64,000 bases of DNA from Megachile rotundata (taxonomy: Eukaryota; Arthropoda; Insecta; Hymenoptera; Megachilidae), in NCBI RefSeq assembly GCF_050947335.1, contig NW_027473317.1, positions 4,898,001-4,962,000 on the forward strand, read 5' to 3'. This document shows, in pieces, positions 26,501-40,400 of this stretch (its first letter is position 1; each line of letters starts with the position of its first letter). A program made the position numbers and the translations under genes. The notes under the pieces are model-generated. The model was not told the origin of the DNA, made no database searches, and worked only from the letters and a program-made list of their open reading frames with translations.

Positions 26501-29500
26501 GTAGTAATTGTATGATTGTCATCGTATGATTGTGATTGTATGATTGTGATTGTATGATTGTGATTGTATGATTGTGATTGTATGATTGTGATGGTATGAT
26601 TGTGATTGTATGATTGTGATTGTATGATTGTGGTTGTATGATTGTGAATGTATGATTGTGATTGTATGATTGTGATTGTATGATTGTTTCTGTATAGTAG
26701 TAATTGTATGATTGTCATCGTATGATTGTGATTGTATGATTGTGATTGTATGATTGTGAATGTATGATTGTGATTGTATGATTGTGATTGTATGATTGGG
26801 ATTGTATGCTGGTGACTGTATTATTGTGATTGTATGATTGTGAGTGTATGATTGTGATTGTATGCTTGTGATTGTATGATTGTGATTGTATGATTGTGAT
26901 TGTATTATTGTGATTGTATGATTGTGAATGTATGATTGTGATTGTATGATTGTGATTGTATGATTGTGATTGTATGATTGTGATTGTATGATTGTGATTG
27001 TATGATTGTGATCGTATGATTGTAATCGTATAATTGTGATCGTATGATTGTGATCGTATGATTGTGATTCTATGATTGTGATTCTATGATTGTGATTGTA
27101 TGATTGTGATTGTATGCTGGTGACTGTGTTATTGTGATTGTATGATTGTGATTGTATGATTGTGATTGTATGATTGTGATTGTATGATTGTGATTGTATG
27201 ATTGTGATTGTATGATTGTGATTGTATGATTGCGATTGTATGATTGTGATTGTATGATTGCGATTGTATGATTGTGATTGTATGATTGTGATTGTATGAT
27301 TGTGATTGTATGATTGTGATTGTATCATTGTGATTGAATGATTGTGAGTGTATGATTGTGATTGTACGGTTGCGAACGTATGATTGTGATTCTTTGACTG
27401 CGATTGTATGATTGTGATTGTGTGATTGTGATTGTATGATTGTGATTGCATGATTGTGATTGTATGATTGTGATTGTATGCTGGTGACTGTATTATTGCG
27501 ATTGTATGATTGTGATCGTACGATTGTAATCGTATAATTGTGATCGTATGATTGTGATCGTATGATTGTGATTCAATGATTGTGATTCTATGATTGTGAT
27601 TGTATGATTGTGATTGTATGCTGGTGACTGTATTATTGTGATTGTATGATTGTGATTGTATGATTGTGATTCTATGATTGTGATTGTATGATTGTGATTG
27701 TATGCTGGTGACTGTATTATTGTGATTGTATGATTGTGATTGTATGATTGTGATTGTATGATTGTGATTGTATGATTGTGATTGTATGATTGTGATTGTA
27801 TGATTGTGGTTGTATGATTGTGAATGTATGATTGTGATTGTATGATTGTTTCTGTATAGTAGTAATTGTATGATTGTCATCGTATGATTGTGATTGTATG
27901 ATTGTGATTGTATGATTGTGATTGTATGATTGTGATTGTTGAACTGCGATTGTATGATTGTGATTGTATGATTGTGATTGTATGATTGTGATTGTTTGAT
28001 TGTGATTGTATGATTGTGATTGTATGATTGTGATTGTATGATTGTGATTGTATGATTGTGATTGTATGATTGTGATTGTATGATTGTGATTGTATGATAG
28101 TGATTGTATGATTGTGATTGTATGATTGTGATTGTATGTTTGTGATTGTATAATTGTTTCTGTATAGTAGTAATTGTATGATTGCGATTGCATCATTGTG
28201 ATTGTATGATTGTGATTATATGATTATGATTGTATGATTGCGATTGTATGATTGTGATTGTATGATTGCGATTGTATGATTGTGATTGTATGATTGTGAT
28301 TGTATGATTGTGATTGTATGATTGTGATTGTATGATTGTGATTGTATCATTGTGATTGAATGATTGTGAGTGTATGATTGTGATTGTACGGTTGCGATCG
28401 TATGATTGTGATTCTTTGACTGCGATTGTATGATTGTGATTGTGTGATTGTGATGGTATGATTGTGATTGTATGATTGTGATTGTATGACTCTGATTGTA
28501 TGATTGTGATTGTATGATTGTGATTGTATGATTGTGATTGTATGATTGTGAATGTATGATTGTGATTGTATGATTGTGATTGTATGATTGTTTCTGTATA
28601 GTAGTAATTGTATGATTGTCATCGTATGATTGTGATTGTATGATTGCGATTGTATGATTGTGATTGTATGATTGTGATTGTATGATTGTGATTGTATGAT
28701 TGTGATGGTATGATTGTGATTGTATGATTGTGATTGTATGATTGTGGTTGTATGATTGTGAATGTATGATTGTGATTGTATGATTGTGATTGTATGATTG
28801 TTTCTGTATAGTAGTAATTGTATGATTGTCATCGTATGATTGTGATTGTATGATTGTGATTGTATGATTGTGAATGTATGATTGTGATTGTATGATTGTG
28901 ATTGTATGATTGTTTCTGTATAGTAGTAATTGTATGATTGTCATCGTATGATTGTGATTGTATGATTGCGATTGTATCATTGTGATTGTATGATTGTGAT
29001 TATATGATTGTGATTGTATGATTGCGATTGTATGATTGTGATTGTATGATTGCGATTGTATAATTGTGATTGTATGATTGTGATTGTATGATTGTGATTG
29101 TATGATTGTGATTGTATCATTGTGGTTGAATGATTGTGAGTGTATGATTGTGATTGTATGGTTGCGATCGTATGATTGTGAATCTTTGACTGCGATTGTA
29201 TGATTGTGATGGTGTGATTGTGATTGTATGATTGTGATTGTATGATTGTGATTGTATGATTGTGATTGTATGATTGTGATTGTATGCTGGTGACTGTATT
29301 ATTGTGATTGTATGATTGTGAGTGTATGATTGTGATTGTATGATTGTGATTGTATGATTGTGATTGTATGATTGTGATTGTATGCTTGTGATTGTATGAT
29401 TGTGATTGTATGATTGTGATTGTATGATTGTGATTGTATGATTGTGAATGTATGATTGTAATTGTACGATTGTGATTGTATGATTGTGATTGTATGATTG

Positions 29501-32500
29501 TGATTGTATGATTGTGATTGTATGATTGCGATTGCATGATTGTGATTGTATGATTGTGATTGTATGATTGTGATTGTATGATTGTGATTGTATCATTGTG
29601 ATTGAATGATTGTGAGTGTATGATTGTGATTGTACGGTTGCGATCGTATGATTGTGATTCTTTGACTGCGATTGTATGATTGTGATTGTGTGATTGTGAT
29701 GGTATGATTGTGATTGTATGATTGTGATTGTATGACTGTGATTGTATGATTGTGATTGTATGAATGTGATTGTATGATTGTGATTGTATGTTTGTGATCG
29801 TATGATTGTGATCGTTTGATTGTGGTTGTATAATTACGGTTCTATTATTGTGATTGTATGATTGTGATTGCATGATTGTGATTGTATGATTGTGATTGTA
29901 TGATTGTGATGGTATGATTGTGTTTGTTTGATTGCGATGTATGATTGTGATTGTATGATTGTGATTGTATGATTGTGATTGTATGATTGTGATTGTATGA
30001 TTGTCATTGTATGATTGTGATTGTATGATTGTGATTGTATGATTGTGATTGTATGATTGTGATTGTATGATTGTGATTGTATGATTGTGATTGTATGATT
30101 TTGAATGTATGATTTTTATAGTATGATTGTGATTGTATGATTGTGTTTGTATGATTGTATTTGGGTGATTTTAATTGTATGATTGCGATTGTATGATTGT
30201 GATTGTATGATTGTGATTGTATGATTGTGATGGTATGATTGTGTTTGTTTGATTGCGATGTATGATTGTGATTGTATGATTGTGATTGTATGATTGTGAT
30301 TGTATGATTGTGATTGTATGATTGTCATTGTATGATTGTGATTGTATGATTGTGATTGTATGATTGTGATTGTATGATTGTGATTGTATGAATGTGATTG
30401 TATGATTGTGATTGTATGTTTGTGATCGTATGATTGTGATCGTTTGATTGTGGTTGTATAATTACGGTTCTATTATTGTGATTGTATGATTGTGATTGCA
30501 TGATTGTGATTGTATGATTGTGATTGTATGATTGTGATGGTATGATTGTGTTTGTTTGATTGCGATGTATGATTGTGATTGTATGATTGTGATTGTATGA
30601 TTGTCATTGTATGATTGTGATTGTATGATTGTGATTGTATGATTGTGATTGTATGATTGTGATTGTATGATTGTGATTGTATGATTTTGAATGTATGATT
30701 TTTATAGTATGATTGTGATTGTATGATTGTGTTTGTATGATTGTATTTGGGTGATTTTAATTGTATGATTGCGATTGTATGATTGTGATTGTATGATTGT
30801 GATTGTATGATTGTGATTGTATGATTGCGATTGCATCATTGTGATTGTATGATTGTGATTATATGATTATGATTGTATGATTGCGATTGTATGATTGTGA
30901 TTGTATGATTGCGATTGTATGATTGTGATTGTATGATTGTGATTGTATGATTGTGATTGTATGATTGTGATTGTATCATTGTGATTGAATGATTGTGAGT
31001 GTATGATTGTGATTGTACGGTTGCGATCGTATGATTGTGATTCTTTGACTGCGATTGTATGATTGTGATTGTGTGATTGTGATGGTATGATTGTGATTGT
31101 ATGATTGTGATTGTATGACTGTGATTGTATGATTGTGATTGTATGATTGTGATTGTATGATTGTGATTGTATGATTGTGATTGTATGATTGTGATGGTAT
31201 GACTGTGATTGTATGATTGTGATTGTATGATTGTGGTTGTATGATTGTGAATGTATGATTGTGATTGTATGATTGTGATTGTATGATTGTTTCTGTATAG
31301 TAGTAATTGTATGATTGTCATCGTATGATTGTGATTGTATGATTGTGATTGTATGATTGTGAATGTATGATTGTGATTGTATGATTGTGATTGTATGATT
31401 GTTTCTGTATAGTAGTAATTGTATGATTGTCATCGTATGATTGTGATTGTATGATTGCGATTGTATCATTGTGATTGTATGATTGTGAGTGTATGATTGT
31501 GATTGTATGGTTGCGATCGTATGATTGTGAATCTTTGACTGCGATTGTATGATTGTGATTGTGTGATTGTGATTGTATGATTGTGATTGTATGATTGTGA
31601 TTGTATGATTGTGATTGTATGCTGGTGACTGTATTATTGTGATTGTATGATTGTGAGTGTATGATTGTGATTGTATGATTGTGATTGTATGATTGTGATT
31701 GTATGCTTGTGATTGTATGATTGCGATTGTATGATTGTGATTGTATGATTGTGATTGTATGATTGTGAATGTATGATTGTGATTGTATGATTGTGATTGT
31801 ATGATTGTGATTGTATGATTGTGATTGTATGATAGTGATTGTATGATTGTGATCGTATGATTGTAATCGTATAATTGTGATCGTATGATTGTGATCGTAT
31901 GATTGTGATTCTATGATTGTGATTCTATGATTGTGATTGTATGATTGTGATTGTATGCTGGTGACTGTATTATTGTGATTGTATGATTGTGATTGTATGA
32001 TTGTGATTGTATGATTGTGATTGTATGATTGTGATTGTATGATTGTGATTGTATGATTGTATTTGGGAGATTGTAATTGTATGATTGCGATTTTATGATT
32101 GTGATTGTATGATTGTGATCGTATGATTGTAATCGTATAATAGTGATCGTATGATTGTGATCGTATGATTGTGATTCTATGATTGTGATTCTATGATTGT
32201 GATTCTATGATTGTGATTGTATGATTGTGATTGTATAATTGTGATCGTATGATTGTGATCGTATGATTGTGATTCTATGATTGTGATTCTATGATTGTGA
32301 TTGTATGATTGTGATTGTATGCTGGTGACTGTATTATTTTGATTGTATGATTGTGATTGTATGATTGTGATTGTATGATTGTGATTGTATGATTGTGATT
32401 GTATGATTGTGATTGTATGATTGTGATTGTATGATTGTGATTGTATGATTGTGATTGTATGATTGTGATTGTATGATTGCGATCGTATGATTGTGATTGT

Positions 32501-33150
32501 TGAACTGCGATTGTATGATTGTGATGGTATGATTGTGATTGTATGATTGTGATTGTATGATTGTGATTGTATGATTGTGATTGTATGATTGTGAATGTAT
32601 GATTGTGATTGCATGATTGTTTCTGTATAGTAGTAATTGTATGATTGTCATTGTATGATTGTGATTGTATGATTGTGATTGTATGATTGTGATTGTATTA
32701 TTGTGGTGGTATGATTGTGATTGTATGATTGTGATTGTATGATTGTGATTGTATGATTGTGATGGTATGATTGTGATTGTATGATTGTGATTGTATGATT
32801 GTGATTGTATGATTGTGATTGTATGATTGTGAATGTATGATTGTGATTGTATGATTGTGATTGTATGATTGTTTCTGTATAGTAGTAATTGTATGATTGT
32901 CATCGTATGATTGTGATTGTATGATTGTGATTGTATGATTGTGATTGTATGATTGTGATTGTATGATTGTGATCGTATGATTGTAATCGTATAATTGTGA
33001 TCGTATGATTGTGATCGTATGATTGTGATTCTATGATTGTGATTCTATGATTGTGATTGTATGATTGTGATTGTATGCTGGTGACTGTATTATTGTGATT
33101 ATATGATTGTGATTGTATGATTGTGATTGTATGATTGTGATTGTATGATT
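23500..33150. repeat. 9.6-kb duplication, copy 1
   Basis: This block is repeated from about 33,200 to 40,400. Offsets between matching markers are 9,627 (TATAGCAG word at 23,741/33,368), 9,655 (24,288/33,943 and 26,247/35,902), 8,199 (28,347/36,546), 7,291 (30,836/38,127) and 7,305 (32,177/39,482). Both copies keep the same order of TTTCTGTATAGTAG, TACGGTTGCGATCG and GCTGGTGACTG cassettes. Copy 1 also contains shorter internal repeats, for example around 26,250, 28,350 and 30,970. The falling offset shows that the second copy is shorter by about 2.35 kb. Confidence 0.88.
25915..26246. repeat. Homogeneous run of 14-bp consensus units
   Basis: About 23 consecutive units match the consensus apart from one GTAATTG near 26,070. 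The same run with the same single variant occurs in the second 9.6-kb copy at about 35,550-35,900. Such pure runs are the likeliest sites of unit-level slippage or exchange. Confidence 0.8.
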
Positions 33151-33199
33151 GTGATTACATGGTTGTGATTGTATGATTGGATTGTATGATTGTGATTGT

Positions 33200-36100
33200 A
33201 TGATTGTGATTGTATGATTGTGATTGTATGATTGTGATTGTATGATTGTGATTGTATGATTGTGATTGTATGATTGTGATTGTATGATTGTGATTGTATG
33301 ATTGTGATTGTATGATTGTGATTGTATGATTGTGAATGTATGATTGTGAATGTATGATTGTTTCTGTATAGCAGTAATTGTATGATTGTCATCGTATGAT
33401 TGTGATTATACGATTGTGATTGTATGATTGTGATTGTATGATTGTAATTGTATGATTGTGGTTGTATGATTGTGAATGTATGATTGTGATTGTATGATTG
33501 TGATTGTATGATTGTTTCTGTATAGTAGTAATTGTATGATTGTCATCGTATGATTGTGATTGTATGATTGTGATTGTATGATTGTGATTGTATGATTGTG
33601 ATTGTATGATTGTGATTGTATGATTGTGATTGTATGATTGTGATTGTATGATTGTGATTGTATGATTGTGATTGTATGATTGTGATTGTATGATTGTGAT
33701 CGTATGATTGTAATCGTATAATTGTGATCGTATGATTGTGATCGTATGATTGTGATTCTATGATTGTGATTCTATGATTGTGATTGTATGATTGTGATTG
33801 TATGCTGGTGACTGTATTATTGTGACTGTATGATTGTGATTGTATGATTGTGATTGTATGATTGTGATCGTATGATTGTGATTCTATGATTGTGATTCTA
33901 TGATTGTGATTGTATGATTGTGATTGTATGCTGGTGACTGTATTATTGTGATTGTATGATTGTGATTGTATGATTTTGATTGTATAATTGTGATTGTATG
34001 ATTGTGATTGTATGATTGTGATTGTATGATTGTGATTGTATGATTGTGATTGTATGATTGTGATTGTATGATTGTTTCTGTATAGTAGTAATTGTATGAT
34101 TGTCATCGTATGATTGTGATTGTATGATTGTGATTGTATGATTGTGATTGTATGATTGTGATGGTATGATTGTGATTGTATGATTGTGATTGTATGATTG
34201 TGATTGTATGATTGTGATAGTATGATTGTGAATGTATGATTGTGATTGTATGATTGTGATTGTATGATTGTTTCTGTATAGTAGTAATTGTATGATTGTC
34301 ATCGTATGATTGTGATTGTATGATTGTGATTGTATGATTGTGATTGTATGATTGTGATTGTATGATTGTGATTGTATGATTGTGATTGTATGATTGTGAT
34401 TGTATGATTGCGATTGTATGATTGGGATTGTATGATTGCGATTGTATGATTGGGATTGTATGATTGTGATTGTATGATTGCGATCGTATGATTGTAATCG
34501 TATAATTGTGATCGTATGATTGTGATCGTATGATTGTGATTCTATGATTGTGATTCTATGATTGTGATTCTATGATTGTGATTGGATGATTGTGATTGTA
34601 TGCTGGTGACTGTATTATTGTGATTGTATGATTGTGATTGTATGATTGTGATTGTATGATTGTGATTGTATGATTGTGATTGTATGATTGTGATTGTATG
34701 ATTGTGATTGTATGATTGTGATTGTATGATTGTGATTGTATGATTGTGATTGTTGAACTGCGATTGTATGATTGTGATTGTATGATTGTGATTGTATGAT
34801 TGTGATTGTATGATTGTGATTGTTTGATTGTGATTGTATGATTGTGATTGTATGATTGTGATTGTATGATTGTGATTGTATGATTGTGATTGTATGATTG
34901 TGATTGTATGATTGTGATTGTATGATAGTGATTGTATGATTGTGATTGTATGATTGTGATTGTATGTTTGTGATCGTATGATTGTGATCGTTTGATTGTG
35001 GTTGTATAATTACGATTCTATTATTGTGATTGTATGATTGTGATTGCATGATTGTGATTGTATGATTGTGATTGTATGATTGTGATGGTATGATTGTGTT
35101 TGTTTGATTGCGATGTATGATTGTGATTGTATGATTGTGATTGTATGATTGTGATTGTATGATTGTGATTGTATGATTGTGATTGTATGATTGTCATTGT
35201 ATGATTGTGATTGTATGATTGTGATTGTATGATTGTGATTGTATGATTGTGATTGTATGATTGTGATTGTATGATTGTGATTGTATGATTGTGATTGTAT
35301 GATTGTTTCTGTATAGTAGTAATTGTATGATTGTCATCGTATGATTGTGATTGTATGATTGTGATTGTATGATTGTGATTGTATGATTGTGATGGTATGA
35401 TTGTGATTGTATGATTGTGATTGTAAGATTGTGATTGTATGATTGTGATTGTATGATTGTGATAGTATGATTGTGAATGTATGATTGTGATTCTATGATT
35501 GTGATTCTATGATTGTGATTGTATGATTGTGATTGTATGCTGGTGACTGTATTATTGTGATTGTATGATTGTGATTGTATGATTGTGATTGTATGATTGT
35601 GATTGTATGATTGTGATTGTATGATTGTGATTGTATGATTGTGATTGTATGATTGTGATTGTATGATTGTGATTGTATGATTGTGATTGTATGATTGTGA
35701 TTGTATGATTGTAATTGTATGATTGTGATTGTATGATTGTGATTGTATGATTGTGATTGTATGATTGTGATTGTATGATTGTGATTGTATGATTGTGATT
35801 GTATGATTGTGATTGTATGATTGTGATTGTATGATTGTGATTGTATGATTGTGATTGTATGATTGTGATTGTATGATTGTGATTGTATGATTGTGATTGT
35901 ATCATTGTGATTGAATGATTGTGAGTGTATGATTGTGATTGTACGGTTGCGATCGTATGATTGTGATTCTTTGACTGCGATTGTATGATTGTGATTGTGT
36001 GATTGTGATTGTGTGATTGTGATGGTATGATTGTGATTGTATGATTGTGATTGTATGATTGTGATTGTATGATTGTGATTGTATGATTGTGATTGTATGA

Positions 36101-39100
36101 TTGTGAATGTATGATTGTGATTGTATGATTGTGATTGTATGATTGTTTCTGTATAGTAGTAATTGTATGATTGTCATCGTATGATTGTGATTGTATGATT
36201 GTGATTGTATGATTGTGATTGTATGATTGTGATTGTATGATTGTGATGGTATGATTGTGATTGTATGATTGTGATTGTATGATTGTGGTTGTATGATTGT
36301 GAATGTATGATTGTGATTGTATGATTGTGATTGTATGTTTGTGATTGTATAATTGTTTCTGTATAGTAGTAATTGTATGATTGCGATTGCATCATTGTGA
36401 TTGTATGATTGTGATTATATGATTATGATTGTATGATTGCGATTGTATGATTGTGATTGTATGATTGCGATTGTATGATTGTGATTGTATGATTGTGATT
36501 GTATGATTGTGATTGTATGATTGTGATTGTATGATTGTGATTGTATCATTGTGATTGAATGATTGTGAGTGTATGATTGTGATTGTACGGTTGCGATCGT
36601 ATGATTGTGATTCTTTGACTGCGATTGTATGATTGTGATTGTGTGATTGTGATGGTATTATTGTGATTGTATGATTGTGATTGTATGACTCTGATTGTAT
36701 GATTGTGATTGTATGATTGTGATTGTATGATTGTGATTGTATGATTGTGAATGTATGATTGTGATTGTATGATTGTGATTGTATGATTGTTTCTGTATAG
36801 TAGTAATTGTATGATTGTCATCGTATGATTGTGATTGTATGATTGTGATTGTATGATTGTGATTGTATGATTGTGATTGTATGATTGTGATTGTATGATT
36901 GTGATGGTATGATTGTGATTGTATGATTGTGATTGTATGATTGTGGTTGTATGATTGTGAATGTATGATTGTGATTGTATGATTGTGATTGTATGATTGT
37001 TTCTGTATAGTAGTAATTGTATGATTGTCATCGTATGATTGTGATTGTATGATTGTGATTGTATGATTGTGAATGTATGATTGTGATTGTATGATTGTGA
37101 TTGTATGATTGTTTCTGTATAGTAGTAATTGTATGATTGTCATCGTATGATTGTGATTGTATGATTGCGATTGTATCATTGTGATTGTATGATTGTGATT
37201 ATATGATTGTGATTGTATGATTGCGATTGTATGATTGTGATTGTATGATTGCGATTGTATAATTGTGATTGTATGATTGTGATTGTATGATTGTGATTGT
37301 ATGATTGTGATTGTATCATTGTGGTTGAATGATTGTGAGTGTATGATTGTGATTGTATGGTTGCGATCGTATGATTGTGAATCTTTGACTGCGATTGTAT
37401 GATTGTGATGGTGTGATTGTGATTGTATGATTGTGATTGTATGATTGTGATTGTATGATTGTGATTGTATGATTGTGATTGTATGCTGGTGACTGTATTA
37501 TTGTGATTGTATGATTGTGAGTGTATGATTGTGATTGTATCATTGTGATTGAATGATTGTGAGTGTATGATTGTGATTGTACGGTTGCGATCGTATGATT
37601 GTGATTCTTTGACTGCGATTGTATGATTGTGATTGTGTGATTGTGATGGTATGATTGTGATTGTATGATTGTGATTGTATGACTGTGATTGTATGATTGT
37701 GATTGTATGATTGTGATTGTATGATTGTGATTGTATGTTTGTGATCGTATGATTGTGATCGTTTGATTGTGGTTGTATAATTACGGTTCTATTATTGTGA
37801 TTGTATGATTGTGATTGCAGGATTGTGATTGTATGATTGTGATTGTATGATTGTGATGGTATGATTGTGTTTGTTTGATTGCGATGTATGATTGTGATTG
37901 TATGATTGTGATTGTATGATTGTGATTGTATGATTGTGATTGTATGATTGTGATTGTATGATTGTGATTGTATGATTTTGAATGTATGATTTTTATAGTA
38001 TGATTGTGATTGTATGATTGTGTTTGTATGATTGTATTTGGGTGATTTTAATTGTATGATTGCGATTGTATGATTGTGATTGTATGATTGTGATTGTATG
38101 ATTGTGATTGTATGATTGCGATTGCATCATTGTGATTGTATGATTGTGATTATATGATTATGATTGTATGATTGCGATTGTATGATTGTGATTGTATGAT
38201 TGCGATTGTATGATTGTGATTGTATGATTGTGATTGTATGATTGTGATTGTATGATTGTGATTGTATGATTGTGATTGTATCATTGTGATTGAATGATTG
38301 TGAGTGTATGATTGTGATTGTACGGTTGCGATCGTATGATTGTGATTCTTTGACTGCGATTGTATGATTGTGATTGTGTGATTGTGATGGTATGATTGTG
38401 ATTGTATGATTGTGATTGTATGACTGTGATTGTATGATTGTGATTGTATGATTGTGATTGTATGATTGTGATTGTATGATTGTGATGGTATGACTGTGAT
38501 TGTATGATTGTGATTGTATGATTGTGGTTGTATGATTGTGAATGTATGATTGTGATTGTATGATTGTGATTGTATGATTGTTTCTGTATAGTAGTAATTG
38601 TATGATTGTCATCGTATGATTGTGATTGTATGATTGTGATTGTATGATTGTGAATGTATGATTGTGATTGTATGATTGTGATTGTATGATTGTTTCTGTA
38701 TAGTAGTAATTGTATGATTGTCATCGTATGATTGTGATTGTATGATTGCGATTGTATCATTGTGATTGTATGATTGTGAGTGTATGATTGTGATTGTATG
38801 GTTGCGATCGTATGATTGTGAATCTTTGACTGCGATTGTATGATTGTGATTGTGTGATTGTGATTGTATGATTGTGATTGTATGATTGTGATTGTATGAT
38901 TGTGATTGTATGCTGGTGACTGTATTATTGTGATTGTATGATTGTGAGTGTATGATTGTGATTGTATGACTGTGATTGTATGATTGTGATTGTATGCTTG
39001 TGATTGTATGATTGCGATTGTATGATTGTGATTGTATGATTGTGATTGTATGATTGTGAATGTATGATTGTGATTGTATGATTGTGATTGTATGATTGTG

Positions 39101-40400
39101 ATTGTATGATTGTGATTGTATGATAGTGATTGTATGATTGTGATCGTATGATTGTAATCGTATAATTGTGATCGTATGATTGTGATCGTATGATTGTGAT
39201 TCTATGATTGTGATTCTATGATTGTGATTGTATGATTGTGATTGTATGCTGGTGACTGTATTATTGTGATTGTATGATTGTGATTGTATGATTGTGATTG
39301 TATGATTGTGATTGTATGATTGTGATTGTATGATTGTGATTGTATGATTGTGATTGTATGATTGTATTTGGGAGATTGTAATTGTATGATTGCGATTTTA
39401 TGATTGTGATTGTATGATTGTGATCGTATGATTGTAATCGTATAATAGTGATCGTATGATTGTGATCGTATGATTGTGATTCTATGATTGTGATTCTATG
39501 ATTGTGATTCTATGATTGTGATTGTATGATTGTGATTGTATAATTGTGATCGTATGATTGTGATCGTATGATTGTGATTCTATGATTGTGATTCTATGAT
39601 TGTGATTGTATGATTGTGATTGTATGCTGGTGACTGTATTATTTTGATTGTATGATTGTGATTGTATGATTGTGATTGTATGATTGTGATTGTATGATTG
39701 TGATTGTATGATTGTGATTGTATGATTGTGATTGTATGATTGTGATTGTATGATTGTGATTGTATGATTGTGATTGTATGATTGCGATCGTATGATTGTG
39801 ATTGTTGAACTGCGATTGTATGATTGTGATGGTATGATTGTGATTGTATGATTGTGATTGTATGATTGTGATTGTATGATTGTGATTGTATGATTGTGAA
39901 TGTATGATTGTGATTGCATGATTGTTTCTGTATAGTAGTAATTGTATGATTGTGATTGTATGATTGTGATTGTATGATTGTGATTGTATTATTGTGGTGG
40001 TATGATTGTGATTGTATGATTGTGATTGTATGATTGTGATTGTATGATTGTGATGGTATGATTGTGATTGTATGATTGTGATTGTATGATTGTGATTGTA
40101 TGATTGTGATTGTATGATTGTGAATGTATGATTGTGATTGTATGATTGTGATTGTATGATTGTTTCTGTATAGTAGTAATTGTATGATTGTCATCGTATG
40201 ATTGTGATTGTATGATTGTGATTGTATGATTGTGATTGTATGATTGTGATTGTATGATTGTGATCGAATGATTGTAATCGTATAATTGTGATCGTATGAT
40301 TGTGATCGTATGATTGTGATTCTATGATTGTGATTCTATGATTGTGATTGTATGATTGTGATTGTATGCTGGTGACTGTATTATTGTGATTATATGATTG
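33200..40400. repeat. 9.6-kb duplication, copy 2 (with deletions)
   Basis: Second, shortened copy of 23,500-33,150. Relative to copy 1 it lacks about 1.46 kb between the markers at 26,247 and 28,347 of copy 1, and about 0.9 kb between 28,347 and 30,836. Elsewhere the match is close, e.g. the minus-strand conceptual translations of 32,177-32,614 and 39,482-39,919 are identical. The last shared markers are GCTGGTGACTGTATTATTG and GTGATTATATG at 33,077 and 40,368. Confidence 0.87.
35550..35900. repeat. Homogeneous run of 14-bp consensus units (duplicate)
   Basis: Copy of the pure run at 25,915-26,246, including the lone GTAATTG variant near 35,711. Flanks match on both sides, with GCTGGTGACTG at the left and the TACGGTTGCG cassette at the right. 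Confidence 0.8.

Noticed and set aside
400..40194. Dozens of long minus-strand open reading frames (60 to 453 codons) in the 14-bp array
   Set aside because: They translate only the 14-residue repeat QSQSYNHNHTITII and its variants, overlap each other in different frames, and arise because the complement of the repeat has no stop codon. No start context, non-repetitive domain or codon bias supports a gene.
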